NCBI GenBank assembly: GCA_024449915.1
Contig: JAMZAV010002021.1
Location: forward strand, 1 to 64,000
DNA: 64,000 nt
Direction: 5' to 3'
Source of the DNA: Sweltsa coloradensis
Taxonomy: Eukaryota; Arthropoda; Insecta; Plecoptera; Chloroperlidae
The notes beneath the pieces are model-generated. The model saw nothing but the letters and a program-made list of their open reading frames with translations. It had not been told where the DNA came from and ran no database searches. The position numbers and the translations under genes are program-made. Below, in pieces: positions 53,519-64,000 of the stretch; the stretch's first letter is position 1; the number at the start of each line of letters is the position of its first letter.

Positions 53519-54567
53519 TTAAAATTTTTGTTTAGATTTTTTTCTAGGATTTTTAAAGTTCTGTTTTGGATGAGAGTTTCTTTTTATAAATTCTGCTACT
53601 CTAGAATTAACAGTAATTGGCTGATCGTCCGAATCTACAGTGATCATGGACGAGTCAGACACGTTTTCATCAACTAAATCCATGTTCATATCGTTGTTCC
53701 TTTTTAGTTTTATAGCTTTAGACTTTGTAGGTGAAGTTTGAGGTTTTGCATGTTCCTGCTGTTGTTTCCCTGTCGGTTTTTTTGGTCTTGTGGGTAGAGG
53801 ACTTTTTGAGGCCAGTAGTTCTTTGATAAGTTGGTTTTGTTCTGCGATGAAAGCAGCTTGTGCATCAAGCTGTTTTTGGAGGCTTTCAATTGTGGTCTTC
53901 AATTGCGTTATGGTTTCCAAAAGTTTTTCACAGCTTGTGCACAGTTCACGCAAAATGCTTTTCGTTTACAGTTCTTTTGTGAATGGCCAAACCGTTGACA
54001 CTTGAAGCAGCACAATGGCCTGGACACATAAGGTCTAACCGCAAGTTTAAGGTATCCAGCAAATATGTACTTGGGTGGAGTGGGAGTTCCAAAAGTAAGA
54101 ATAAATACTGGAGTTGGCACTTCTTTAGTTTCTTCACCCTTGTTTACCTTTATGTGTACATGGTATACATCTGTAACCAGCTACGACATCAGTCCCTCCT
54201 TAATTTTATCTACTTAACAGTTTACTAGATCAAAACACCGAATTACTTCCTTGGATGAATTAAGAGTAGTATGTGCTTTGATGTCAACAGGGATTTCTCC
54301 CAAGGACGTGACCTTGAGCAGCGTCTCTGATTGTTTGTCAGATATTGTTTCTATAAGAAGCATTCCACTTCTCAACTTTTTCACAGATTTTATGCCCGTG
54401 GCAACTCCTTCAATTGCTTTACGTATATAAAACGGTGACACAGTTTCAAAATTCTTATCTTCTTCATTTCGTTTCACGATCAAAAATTTTGGCATGGAAC
54501 CAATGGTTTTTGTCGTCTTTTTCAATATTTTTTCATCATCTTCATCTCCTAGGCTTCTTTTATTCAT
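53519..54567 (-). pseudogene. LINE-A ORF1 (gag-like, CCHC knuckles)
   Basis: Starts MNKRSLGDEDDEKILKK at 54567. 54567-54217 is open to an in-frame TAA at 54214-54216, and a TAG follows about 12 codons later. The same frame then gives VPTPVFILTFGTPTPPKYIF and the zinc knuckles CFKCQRFGHSQKNC and CVNC at about 54010-53945. After a shift, 53953-53519 encodes a coiled coil (LLETITQLKTTIESLQKQLD) and a basic tail (NFKNPRKKSKQKF). The order RRM-like, knuckles, coil is usual for I/Jockey ORF1 RNA-binding proteins. Confidence 0.8.
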
Positions 54568-55290
54568 AGTTAAGAAGGGGACAACCCACAACAATTGCTT
54601 GGAATAGGACTCAACTAACCCATGTTGGTTCTACCACATAGGGCCTTGTAAACTCAAGAGTCGACCCCATGGGGCAGCTAGTGACCCATGAGGTGGAGCC
54701 TTATAGATTTCCATTACATCAAGCGGCGTGTAGGAAAGTGCCAATTTCACGTCCGGATGCCTACAGGCGCAATCGGTCTTCTAGCACCGCACGCAGAACG
54801 GTCTGCAGCCCAACAGACCGTCCACATACGGTGGGCATACAACCGACGCAACCTGCAGACAAGCCCGTAGCTGTCAGAGCCCTCAATTGACCAGGTCATT
54901 ACCTTTATCGTACCGGGTCGTCATCGATAGTGGCCAGTGGATAAAATGGGAAGGAGAAAGGATATTGGCTGGGATTGGTTAGACTGGGTAGGGACGGTAG
55001 AGTGGTTGTTGCAGAAAAGGCCGGCAAGTATGAGGAAGAAAAAAGTGAAAGAAGAAAATAAATATGAGTAAGGCTGTGTGAATGAAGAAAGTTGTGATAA
55101 AAAGTTGCGCGAGAGCTTTCTCTGCAACACGCACCCCAACTGGCCAGAGCTCGCCTCTAGATTCGGGAAGTAATATACTACCCTTCATACTAGCTGATGT
55201 TTGCGAGTTGGACTTTTTCTCTTGAATCGCCTTTTACGATTAGCAGAGCCATGCTCTGGGCCTATTCTACCCCGGGCCCAGACGGGGTTA
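54568..55290 (-). promoter_or_regulatory. Probable LINE-A 5' UTR / internal promoter region
   Basis: About 720 bp upstream of ORF1, less AT-rich than the flanks and without a convincing frame. Its outer edge at about 55290 (CCTTTAACCCCGTCTGGGCC on the minus strand) is where the sequence turns AT-rich. Promoter activity is inferred from position only. Confidence 0.4.
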
Positions 55291-56152
55291 AAGGAAAAGT
55301 TTAATTAGTATGTTCTTCCTTGATAATTCAACAATTAGATTTCAATCCCATTAATTCTTTTAAATCTACTGTTATGACCCGTATAATCATCCATATTGGT
55401 CGACATTTTCTCCACGAGCTTTTCAAAAAAATTAAAAAGCGTTCTTGTTTCTCCATTCTTTCGGTATGAGATTCTCAGATAATATTTCTTTCCTTCTGCA
55501 CTCGATAAATTTGTCTCTACCTTCTTAAATGATCAAAGACAATCAAGTGGAGGGGGTGGGGGGGGGGGGGGTTGAACAAGCTGTAGGAAGCACGATTAAA
55601 TAATGTTTTGAATCACATAAACAAATTCCCACGGAGTCCAATTATTTGCGTTATGTCTTAGAAAAAGAATACTTAGAAACTGGAATTACTGTGAGGATAT
55701 GTATGAATTGTACCAGGAAGAATATCAAATCCCCGTTAGTAAATCTGCTGTCAATAAGTTATTGTTATCAAAATTTTATTTATAATCAGAACAACTTAAA
55801 AAGGAAACATGCAATTCATATAAAAGTAAAGTTGACTGTGAAGTAGATGAAGTAATTAAACATTTGCTAGAGAGTGAACATAAGACCCATCTGAATAAGG
55901 CTAATGAAGACCAACAAAATTTGAACACGACATGGCATTAGCAAAAACAGACCCCACTATAGAATCACTTACTTTTGATCTCTAGAACACTTAGCTACTA
56001 ATACTGTTTTTTATAAGCGACAGCCTTGGATATACAACTGCGGGATCCACACGGGGAAACAAATTATGCGTATTGTTTTGTATGGGTGGAAGGTGAAGCA
56101 GGCCGAGGGGCACAAGAAGTGAGATGCTGCTTTTTTTTTTAGAAAAACTAAA
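55291..56152. other. Spacer
   Basis: A G run at 55551-55570. The open frame 55646-55846 reads EKEYLETGITVRICMNCTRK but has no recognised family. Confidence 0.3.
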
Positions 56153-56160
56153 GTTGAACC
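56153..56160 (+). repeat. 8-bp target-site duplication, left copy (hAT-2)
   Basis: GTTGAACC directly precedes the terminal CAGGCGCGGC and is repeated exactly at 59667-59674. Confidence 0.9.
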
Positions 56161-56600
56161 CAGGCGCGGCTAGTCAGGTGAGGCAACTGAGGCCAGGCCA
56201 CAATTGCCTTTACTGCCTCACCTAGACATTATAATAATAGATGTCAAGTTGAGCAGTGCAAATTCAGAAATCCATCATCCGAGAGCTAGATGTTTTTGAA
56301 ATGAGGTGTACGCTGCATGGTCAGCACGTGGCTGGCGCCTTTTCTTACTTAGGGGTGGGGGTTTGTCCGCACCATTCTCATCCATTCAAACAGGTCTGAA
56401 GAGAGGAGGCCTTCAGCTCTTCCTCTTTGTAGTAGTGTATGAGTTTACATCGTTTCCACGGCAACCGAGACATGGAATTGGGAATGGGATGCCTAACCGT
56501 ATAAAAAAAAATTGCCACTCTAGAGGCCAGAAAGGAGACTCCGCAAAGTTATTTCTCCATTCAGTTGTGTGTTAGTTCTATCGGGGTGAGGTGCCGTTGA

Positions 56601-59327
56601 ATGGAAGTGGAAGCGAGTGCAAGTGATTCAAGTGGTTCAGATATTATTATTTCATTAATAGAAACACCTTTTAGGCGTAGAAATCAAATTGACAAACATA
56701 ATATATTAATTACAGGTAGGCCTACGCCTCAAATTACGACTCTGAAAAGTGACCAGAGAAACGGACAACGGTGTTTTCGGTCGTTCAAAAAAAGTTGGTA
56801 TGAGAGTAACAAGTGGCTTGCCGGATCTGTCCAAACATGTCGTCTTTACTGTTGGCCTTGCGTTTTAATTTCAAACAAAAAAACCGTGTGGAACAGTGAT
56901 GGATATTTTGATTTGAAAAATTTATCGAGAGGATTGTCCCTCCACAAAAATTCAAAGGAACACATTCAATGCCACGTGGGTTTAAAATCACTTGAGAAAT
57001 CTTCTGCTCCGATCACAGAATTATTATCCGATCACGCTCGAGAATGTAAAATTCAGTACAACGAAAATGTGCGAAAAATCGCGAACTTTTAAAAAGACTA
57101 ATCGTTTTAAAACTGTTGTCCTGTGCAAAAATGAACTAGGATTTCGTGGACACGATGAATCATCCCAATCATATAATCGCGGAAATTTTAAAGACATATT
57201 TAAATGTATTGTAAAACCGATAGTGCACTACAAAAACATTGTGAGCAGTTGGGGGAACATTTACAGGCCTTTTAAAGACTATTCAAAACGAGCTTATTGA
57301 ATGCTTGGATGAAGAAGTAGCAAATTACGTCAAACTAGAGATAGGTAAAACGCCATTTTTCTCAGTACAAGTTGACGACAGCACTGACATTTCAGAGAAA
57401 TCGCAATGCTCTATTATTTTGAGGTTTGTTGATTAGTATTAGTATTAGTAGTTTTAGGGCGCTTCAATGGCAAAGATTATTCGCGCCTCCAAGATATTTA
57501 GTTAACTATGTATGAATGTAAAATACGGTTAATAAGGTTAAATGTTGTTTTTCATATCAATTGTCATAAAAAGAATTGCCAAGGTCGATATATTTGTAGA
57601 CAGGCAAATCGGGAAAAGGTATACATGCTAAAGTTGTCATATGTAGAAAATGTCAAATTACCAAATCATAATCATAATCATTATCAGGAAACCGTTGCCG
57701 ACGTCGTCATAATGAATAGCAAGTCAACATGCTTCATGGATTTTTTAATTTTTATATGAACTGTCATAGTTTGTCGATCAGATTGGTAAGGTTTAGAAAC
57801 CTGATAAGTTTTTCACTGTTTTCATAAGACAAAAGTTCTTCATATGATAGATTTAAATTTAATTGGAGTCTCAAACCATCATACTTAGAGCAGTCAGTCA
57901 ACAAATGATGAACGGATAGCAACACATCACACGTGTCGCAAATCGGAGCAATCTTATCTCTGGTAAAAAGATAGGCATGGGTGAGGTGGGTGTGCCCTAT
58001 TCGTACTCGCGCCAATACAACCTCCTCACGACAAAAACGGAGATATTCAAGAACGTTTCCTTGGTTTTTATGACGTCAGCAAAGGAGCAACTGCGAGTGG
58101 TTTGTATGAAGTATTAAATTCGGCGTTAGATGATCTGTCATATAGAGAGAAACTAATTGCACAATGTTACGATGGAGCGAGCGTTATGGCTGGACAGCTG
58201 GGTGGGTTGCAAGTCAAGGTTCGAACCCAGGCACCTAGAGCACTGTTCGTACGGGGCAAGAAGCATTCGAGAAACACGCTCTTTCTTGTCAAAAGTTCAC
58301 ACCTTTCCTACTTTTTTTCATAATTCTGCTAAACGCAGTGAATTTCTTTCACGTATCGTTGGGAAGCGCATTCCTTCCCACACAGAAGTGCGATGGAACT
58401 CGAATTCAAAGCTGTTAGCTTTTATCGTTACTCAAAGAGATGCTCTGATTTTAGTGTTTCGTGATACATTACAATCGGAAGATACGTCCGAAGCTACTTA
58501 TGATGCAGCTGAAACCTTGTTAGCCAAACTCAATGACTTCCAGTTTGTCTTTCTACTTCACGTGTACAACGACATCTTCAAAATTACTGATGAGCTATTC
58601 GATATATTACAAAAGAAGATATTTGATGTAAATTATAGTTTTGCACAGGTAGAAACAGCAGTACGACGAATAAAAGAGTTTCGATGCGCTGCCAAAGCAA
58701 ATGCATACATTGATTATGTGAAATCTATCACCGGCCCACCTCCAGCAACCCGTGGCGCACAGCAAGAATATAAAGACAAGTATCGAAAATTACATTTCAA
58801 AATTATCGACAATATTACAGTGCAGCTAGACACGCGATTTAGTTACATACAAAAACTCGGCTTTTTAGCACTAGTTGACTCAACACGATTTCAAACGTAT
58901 AGTGAATATGTATTTCCCATCGAAGCGTTTCACTCACTAAAAAACTTTTGATTTTAATCGCTTAAAAACTGAACTGGAAGTAATTTACGCAGATCGAAGT
59001 TTTGCATCGCTCTCAGTGACCGACGCAATCAAATTGTTTATTTCAAATGATCACGTTGAAGTACTTCAAGAAGCGTTTAATTTATTCTGCATGGTGGCAA
59101 CTTTTCCTGTGACAAGTTCTAGTGTTGAAAGAAGCTTTTCGTGTTTGAATCGTGTGAAAACGTACCTCAGAAGTACTATGACACAAGAAAGACTAGTAGC
59201 AGTAACCACACTCGCAATCGAGAAGGAACTTCTCTGTAAACTAGAAACCCGCGAATCGTGGTACGATGACGTCATTACACGTTTCGCCAGAAAAAAAGAG
59301 AGGCGGACCGATCTGATTTTCAAATAA
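56601..59327 (+). pseudogene. hAT transposase (ZMYM1/DUF4371 type), broken
   Basis: Starts MEVEASASDSSGSD. The TTF-type zinc finger follows (KKSWYESNKWLAGSVQTCRL YCWPCVLI ... LSLHKNSKEH). After 57092 the frame shifts; PFFSVQVDDSTDISEKSQC (first catalytic Asp, about 57355-57410) precedes the LINE-B insertion. It resumes at 58033: DIQERFLGFYDVSKGATA, IAQCYDGASVMAGQ (second Asp) and, after a disrupted stretch near 58240-58310, NSAKRSEFLSRIVGKRIPSH, TEVRWNS. A frameshift in the A run at about 58938 separates the C-terminal hATC block TSSSVERSFSCLNRVKTYLR (59110-59180). At least three frameshifts plus the insertion; inactive. Confidence 0.85.
57433..58030 (-). mobile_element. LINE-B 3' end, truncated copy 2 (inside hAT-2)
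   Basis: (ATTAGT)n tail, a GGCGC/GCGCC hairpin (in sense orientation), the 3' UTR shared with 36631-36757, and coding ARVRIGHTHLTHAYLFTRDK, CDTCDVLLSVHHLLTDCSKY. It breaks the transposase between ILRFVD and NGDIQERF. Target duplication at most 1-2 bp (GA). Confidence 0.85.
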
Positions 59328-59666
59328 CACCGTCAAGACACCAGTGGTGAGTAAAGCGCTTTTAATTTTTAATTTTAGTTAAGTTTAGCTATACGATAAT
59401 GAACGAAATACAATAACGTGAGTGCAAAGGCGTCCGCAGGGGGAGGGGCAAGCCGGGCAGTGGCACTTAGTTTCGAGTATCGACTGCACAAAAATTACAT
59501 TATTTTGGTATTGCATTCAGCTCACTACCTTTTTCTAAAAGGCGCCACACGCACTCTAAAAATCTGATTTCCAAAAATTTCGCCTGCGCATACCTCAAAA
59601 CCCTCCGTGCTGGTCCCACAAAAGTAGCCTGGCCTCATCAGTCTCATTGCCTCAGAACCGCCACTG

Positions 59667-59674
59667 GTTGAACC
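59667..59674 (+). repeat. 8-bp target-site duplication, right copy (hAT-2)
   Basis: GTTGAACC follows the right terminal repeat (GCCACTG). Confidence 0.9.
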
Positions 59675-60545
59675 TGGTGACAAACCCTTATTCTGTGAGA
59701 GAGTGACTCTTGCGAGGGACAGATCCGAAATATTATGATGGTTCTGATGCTTAAGTCAGTTCTTGCCACCCACCCTACGCTAGAAACTATATCAATTAGG
59801 TTTTACATGTCAAGACACTCCTTCCTTCTTAATGACTCCGATTTTGAGGATATAGAGCGGGCATCAAAATTTAAAACACGCTAAAAGGCTGAAAATACCC
59901 TAGGAGTAAATGACTATTTTTGAATTATTTTCTGGGGCTTCTTACTTAAAGTACTTTTCATGTGCATAACATAGTAATGAAGCATGGACATTTACAATTT
60001 TATAAAGTGTAGCCAACCACTCCATATTATATTTTGGGTTATATGTATTGATCTCTAACAGTAGGTATTAACCCACAAGTGTAACATCGTCTTGTCACAT
60101 TCAGTTATCTTGTGCGGGGTTACGAGTTTGTGAAAAAAACTACAAACACACCGTTTCTTTGGAAAAATAGAACGAGTACTGCGTCAAATTCCTACTATAA
60201 CCAACCAAACGAATACATCGAGGACTTTAGACTTTTGTACCGTGACTTACCTCGGTCAGCCTGAATGTAAAGTTACTTCAATGGCAGCCTTAAATATTTT
60301 ATTTTGACTTACAGGCTTGGTTAAAACCGGTAGGCTCAATCCATTGTCTATGAAATTGACGGTTGCCACAGAGGTTCCTACAGGTGTCAATGGACAAGAT
60401 TGAAAAGTTTCTTTCTTCCAGCGATCTAGGATCATTGCAGGATCGAACAACATACATACACCTCTTTCTCTCCGCGCCACAAACAAATGTGAACAAGGCA
60501 AATGGTGTTGTAAAAACAATGTACACGAGCATTTTATACAATAAT
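59675..60545. other. Spacer
   Basis: No supported feature. 60256-60541 is open in two frames without recognisable motifs. Confidence 0.3.
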
Positions 60546-60546
60546 A

Positions 60547-60598
60547 ATTGATTGGATATTGCTTAACGTCTCATATTTATGCAACTTGGCTAATCGAT
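60547..60598 (-). mobile_element. Family-C 3' end, short copy
   Basis: TTGATTGGATATTGCTTAAC GTCTCATATTTATGCAACTT GGCTAATCGA, only the last ~50 bp of the element. Confidence 0.8.
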
Positions 60599-60639
60599 AC
60601 TAATAATCAATCATAGATATTCCTGAAATTAATGAGGAA

Positions 60640-61170
60640 GTCACCCTAGAAATAAGACAAAAATAGAAGAAGTAAAAAAGAATGCCAAATCATTGTCATT
60701 GACTCTTGATATGTGGACGGCCAGAGTGAATGACTCTTACATCTCTCTTACTTGTCACTATATGACCGATGACTTTAAAATAGAAAGTTACTGTTTGGGA
60801 AACTCACCATTCCCTGACGCCTATACTGCCATCAACATACACAATAAAATTAATGTCATGATGGAAGAAAGGGATTTCGATAACATAGCACTTCGTATCC
60901 GTGGGTAGGTAATCACAGAAAATGCCAGAAATTTAACTGCAGTGATGTACAAGACAAACTGGATTGTGCATACACTACAATAAACGATCAGCGATGCTAA
61001 GAAAGATAACATGGTTCCCGATGTGATTGAAAAAGCACCATTCCGCAGCTGCAGAGCATCGTCTTCATCTGGTTCAAGAAACAATGCAACTGCCACGTAC
61101 AAAATTGTTCCAAGATGTTCCTACAAGATGGAATTCCGAACACGACATGTTGAAAAGACTCGTTGAACAG
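60640..61170 (+). pseudogene. hAT (ZBED-type) transposase fragment
   Basis: SLTLDMWTARVNDSYISLTC HYMTDDFKIESYCLG (first Asp motif, 60696-60800) and ENARNLTAVMYK with W..HTLQ (second Asp region, where the expected D is E) are followed by NMVPDVIEKA and, shifted, a DVPTRWNS-like DVPTRWN trace near 61115. Several frameshifts. It is related in class to the fragment at 33690 but not an obvious copy of it. Confidence 0.65.
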
Positions 61171-61269
61171 AGGTAGGAAATGAAGGTAGGAATGGAGATA
61201 GGAAGCAAGAAAAAAGGTAGGAGGGGAGAATAGTTCATACCTCAAGATCGCACTGGACTCTTTACCGTG

Positions 61270-61400
61270 GCATTTGGTGAAAGATGGAACTGTCAACGAT
61301 GCTGTTGATCTATTCTACGAACTGGTTGCCAAGGTCATCAAGGAGCACGTCCCAATGACGAAGCTCAAGTCGCACAATATTGTACAATTGGTGACGCCAA
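61270..61400 (+). pseudogene. Possible LINE endonuclease-RT linker scrap
   Basis: TVNDAVDLFYELVAKVIKEH VPMTKLKS resembles the linker after a LINE endonuclease (FxxxxxxxIxxxVPxxxxK). It is short and unsupported by neighbours. Confidence 0.35.
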
Positions 61401-61428
61401 AACCAAGTGCACATTAAACAACAAGAAG

Positions 61429-61770
61429 ATGGCTTGGCTTCTGTTTAAGCAATTTTCAAACGATCCTCAGCAGGTTTTAGAACTAAAGAAGGAAATAATC
61501 AATGGGCCAAGCCTAGTGTTCGGTGACCACTCTCGTTGTGCTGAGAGAGACTACTTTTGTGACGGTTCTGCCAAGGAGGGAGAGCATAACCTTGTTCCCA
61601 AACTAAGGTTCAACCGGACTCTTTCAGAGATTATGTCAATAGTAAATCGACTGTCAAGCCACGCAGTCTCGTACTCATGTGGATAACAATGCTGCAGGGC
61701 AGTATAACTCAATTGTTGCCAAGATGGTTGGTGGTAAAAGAGTAAATTTCGCGCTGAATGGTTGGTATTA
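61429..61770 (+). pseudogene. Repetitive unnamed arthropod-type protein, C-terminal fragment
   Basis: LLFKQFSNDPQQVLELKKEI INGPSLVFGDHSRC, LRFNRTLSEIMSIVNRLSSH, then, after a one-base shift, THVDNNAAGQYNSIVAKMVG GKRVNFAL. The closing motif (V-D-N-N-x-A-E-Q-Y-N-S-I-V-A-K-x-x-G-G-K-R-x-N-F) is one I recognise from repetitive uncharacterised insect and arachnid proteins, probably transposon encoded. Function unknown. Confidence 0.5.
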
Positions 61771-61799
61771 TCCTGTCCAGGACAACAAAGACCAGGAAT

Positions 61800-62190
61800 C
61801 CAGACACCTTGTGTATATATCAACGCTCTTCTCTCGCACTGAACAGAAGCAAACACCGACCAAACCATAAATTATACAACCTGTATGGACAGAACGGATG
61901 GAGCACAACACTGAGATCAAAAACGCTTTACCGAGTAGCAAGACAGAGTATGTAATGAACAAATCCTTTTAGTCTGGACAGAACAGACATTCCCTTCTTG
62001 GTAAAAACATTCAACTGAACACATTCAGCAAAAACAGAAGCCGACGCTATGAACTGTGGAGGCCGATCAAGAACACAATGAAGAGCGGACACAAAAACGT
62101 CTATCGGCGACTAGAACAGCAGACCGACTGCGAGGCGAGGCTGCGCTGTGTACAGTAGCCTTAGTATAAGGGAAAATCAAAGGTGCGGGG
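61800..62190 (+). repeat. Dispersed repeat D, copy 2
   Basis: TCGCACTGAACAGAAGC, CCTGTATGGACAGAACGGAT GGAGCACAACACTGAGATC, AACACATTCAGCAAAAACAG AAGCCGACGC, ACCGACTGCGAGGCGAGGCT and AAGGTGCGGGGGGGCGAGGTC match copies at 31555 and 63560. Confidence 0.7.
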
Positions 62191-62364
62191 GGGCGAGGTC
62201 ATATCGATCCTACAAGTTAAGTGTAATAAAATTATTTAAAATCGCATTGTAGTAGAGCTGTTAAACTGAGCATTTTGGTGGAATTGTGCACTTTTTGAGA
62301 CAAGCATGAAACTTCTAGCTAGCTAGCTCATACCATAATGTTCATAGATGGCGAGGGAAGTCAG

Positions 62365-62672
62365 ATTTGTTGTTGTTGTTTGTTGTTGTTGGATGTTGCT
62401 TAACGTCTCATATGTATACAAGGGGTGGACAAAGCCTGTGCTGGTCAGAAACCAGCCACAAGCGTAGGGGGAGGGCAGGGGTTCCCCCACGTCGTGGTCG
62501 TCTCCGTCTGTGTCATCATCCGTCTGTGTTGTCATTGTCGTTGCCGTCGAGGAAGTTGTCAAAGGGAATGGTTCCCCGAAGACGACGCCAGAGCTCGTCA
62601 TTAGTTTCAGAGAGTGAAACTCCCCTATTCACGGGCCAAACCGCGAGAAGGTGTCGAGTTGGAATTTGATGG
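62365..62672 (-). mobile_element. Family-C element, internally shortened copy
   Basis: Starts with a (GTT)n tail rather than (TTGA)n, then GGATGTTGCTTAACGTCTCA TA; lacks the ATGCAACTTGGC segment; then CAGCCACAAGCGTAGGGGGA, TGGTCGTCTCCGTCTGTGTC and a typical end TTGGAATTTGATGGCC. Confidence 0.8.
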
Positions 62673-63196
62673 CCCATTTATTGTGTATTTATTAACTTTA
62701 TTTATACGCGCCAAAATGTGCGCCACTTCAGCTGACTTTTCATTAATCATTCTACTTCTGCGCATGCGCGCCTGGCAGTACATTCGATCGCCGCCAGCAA
62801 GAGGTTCGAGCTGGAGGGGCAAATGACTTCGTGTCAGGATCGAGTACGGAACGGTCGTTAGGCTTATAGCGTCGTCAGGCTGTTTGTCACAGCCTCGCCC
62901 CTGTTGTAGTCTGTAGTCGCGTAAGCCATGTTATTACTTGTTCGCCACTATACTAGTTATTCAGTATTCACAGTTTATTGTTTGTTGCTCACTTTTGTAC
63001 CTGTATTGATTGTACAATATATTATTCGTGTGTTGAAACTTTGCAAGCCTTATTTATTTAATTCATTGATCTGAAACATTGCTCTATGTCGTCCTTAACA
63101 TAAAAATTCCCAAAGCATACAAGCTTCTGGGTCTGATCAGACGAAAATGTTTAAAAGAATGCTCGTTTCAAACAACAAGGCGTCTCTTTGTTGCAT
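62673..63196. other. Spacer
   Basis: 62700-62900 is GC-richer and includes GCGCATGCGCGCC. No gene recognised. Confidence 0.3.
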
Positions 63197-63375
63197 TAGT
63201 AAGTTAGTTAGTTATTAAGGTTTAAGGGCACACAACACTAAGGTCATTAGTGCCCATATTCTCTTTTAGAGTGATGAGCTATTTTTTAAACTCTATTATA
63301 CAGCTTTGTTGATTTCAGATATTTAAAAACATTGGTTATATTCTCAGATTCATCAGATAAAATTTCTTTTAAATC
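63197..63375 (-). mobile_element. LINE-A 3' end, truncated copy
   Basis: TAAGTTAGTTAGTTATTAAG GTTTAAGGGCACACAACACT AAGGTCATTAGTGCCC, then TTCATCAGATAAAATTTCTT TTAAAT, collinear with 49710-49890. Breaks off after that. Confidence 0.88.
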
Positions 63376-63469
63376 CCAAGACCCCAAGTAGAATATGCTT
63401 GTGTAATTTGGAATTCCTACCAGGTAACAAAAGTAAAAAACATTGAAAAAATTAAAAAAAGAGATACTT

Positions 63470-63495
63470 ATTAGATTAGATTAGATTAGATTAGT
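63470..63495. repeat. ATTAG/GATTA microsatellite
   Basis: Four to five consecutive ATTAG units at about 63470-63493. Confidence 0.7.
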
Positions 63496-63559
63496 TTAAT
63501 GACGTGTTAACAAACGAGTTATTTGCAACCCCTACACAAGAGACTAAAGAAAAACAACA

Positions 63560-64000
63560 ACCCCAGCACTGAAATCGGGGACACCCTATATGTGTCGAGG
63601 CTCTCATCCCACACTGAACAGAACCTAACACTTCCCGAACACCAACCACTCAGGCTGTACGGACAGGACAGAACAGACAGAGCACAACACAGAGATGCCG
63701 AGCAGGGCAGAATAAAGACAGCACAAAACCTTTCAGTCTAGACAGAATAAACCTCCTGAAGTGAACAAACATTAAACAGAATGATGCGAGGACACAACAG
63801 CCAAGACTTGCTCAAACAACACACCCAACTGTAATAGAAGCTAACTCCCTGTACTGTAAAGGCCCTGCAAAAAGAGAACGAAGAGCCTGCATAAAACACG
63901 TCCGCATGCGACAAGAACACAGACCGACTGCGATGCAGGCTCTGCTGTGTGCGTGCGTGTAGCTGCATGTGGTATTTAAAAAGGTGCGGGGCGCAAGGTC
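63560..64000 (+). repeat. Dispersed repeat D, copy 3
   Basis: GTGTCGAGGCTCTCATCCCA CACTGAACAGAACC, ACTCAGGCTGTACGGACAGG, AGAGCACAACACAGAGATG, ACCGACTGCGATGCAGGCTC and the end AAAGGTGCGGGGCGCAAGGTC. It is the longest of the three copies; the end coincides with the window edge. Confidence 0.7.

Larger units (their letters stand above)
49708..55290 (-). mobile_element. Near full-length I-type LINE (LINE-A), frameshifted
   Basis: On the minus strand the order is: GC-richer 5' UTR (about 55290-54568), ORF1 (54567-53519), ORF2 with endonuclease, reverse transcriptase and RNase H (53479-49797), a short 3' UTR, a GGGCAC/GTGCCC hairpin, and a (TAAC)n tail ending at about 49708. Having both an apurinic-type endonuclease and RNase H places it in the I group of LINEs. 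Truncated 3' ends of the same family lie at 21711, 26205, 26996, 34325, 45211 and 63197. Target duplication and exact 5' end not determined. Confidence 0.85.
56161..59666 (+). mobile_element. hAT DNA transposon (hAT-2) with nested LINE
   Basis: Left end CAGGCGCGGCTAGTCAGGTG AGGCAACTGAGGCCAGGCC aligns with the inverse of the right end (CAGTGGCGGTTCTGAGGCAA TGAGACTGATGAGGCCAGGC), an imperfect ~40-bp inverted repeat. A perfect 8-bp duplication GTTGAACC flanks it. The interior holds one transposase gene (56601-59327) split by a ~598-bp LINE-B insertion (57433-58030). Without the LINE it is about 2.9 kb, normal for hAT. Confidence 0.9.

Noticed and set aside
62367..62669. Open frames within family-C copies (also 27825-28235, 42844-43221, 46469-46717)
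   Set aside because: Frames are not conserved between copies; they result from the G-rich repeat composition.

Overview
This is eukaryotic, AT-rich, intron-bearing DNA from an invertebrate animal. The evidence is the mix of mobile elements (R2, I-type LINEs, PIF/Harbinger, hAT, BEL/Pao, Gypsy, a tRNA-derived SINE), consensus GT/AG splice sites, and frequent GCCTAG-rich words. I cannot name the species; an arthropod is plausible but not proven. I see no intact host gene. Almost everything that can be supported is a mobile element, an element fragment, or a decayed member of a multicopy gene family.

Layout. 1-2030: a decayed PIF/Harbinger DNA transposon with an antisense transposase and a sense MADF-domain exon. 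3108-19193: the standout feature, a tandem array of about 2.8-kb monomers. Each monomer fuses a ~97-bp piece of 28S rRNA (just upstream of the classic R2 insertion site) to the 5' part of an R2-type retrotransposon (zinc fingers, Myb, N-terminal linker, first part of the reverse transcriptase). Monomer 3 is interrupted by a 3,268-bp hAT-like transposon (9366-12633) with 8-bp target duplications and an ORF broken by a single stop. After the last 28S piece comes a different, GC-richer leader with hairpins (19194-20530).

20.5-49.5 kb: a patchwork of degraded pieces. It includes three loci of one unnamed multicopy gene family (21.4, 24.8 and 47.8-49.5 kb), a BEL/Pao gag-protease remnant, SWIM, FLYWCH and THAP-like exons, LINE ends, two copies of a tRNA-derived SINE plus a third fragment, a fold-back repeat, a ~250-bp satellite, and an integrase-tail/OTU-protease ORF (40.4 kb). 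49.7-55.3 kb: a nearly full-length but frameshifted I-type LINE on the minus strand. Its 3' end recurs as truncated copies across the window. 56161-59666: a second hAT element with ~40-bp terminal inverted repeats and an 8-bp duplication, its transposase split by another LINE insertion. 59.7-64 kb: more hAT, LINE and unclassified repeat debris.

The genes do not form a pathway. The window records nested insertions: LINE into hAT, hAT into the R2/28S array, LINE stub into a gene-family copy, LINE into a LINE ORF1, and retroelement into satellite. Some array segments carry dense single-base indels that look like uncorrected long-read error, so lesions there should not all be taken as biological.
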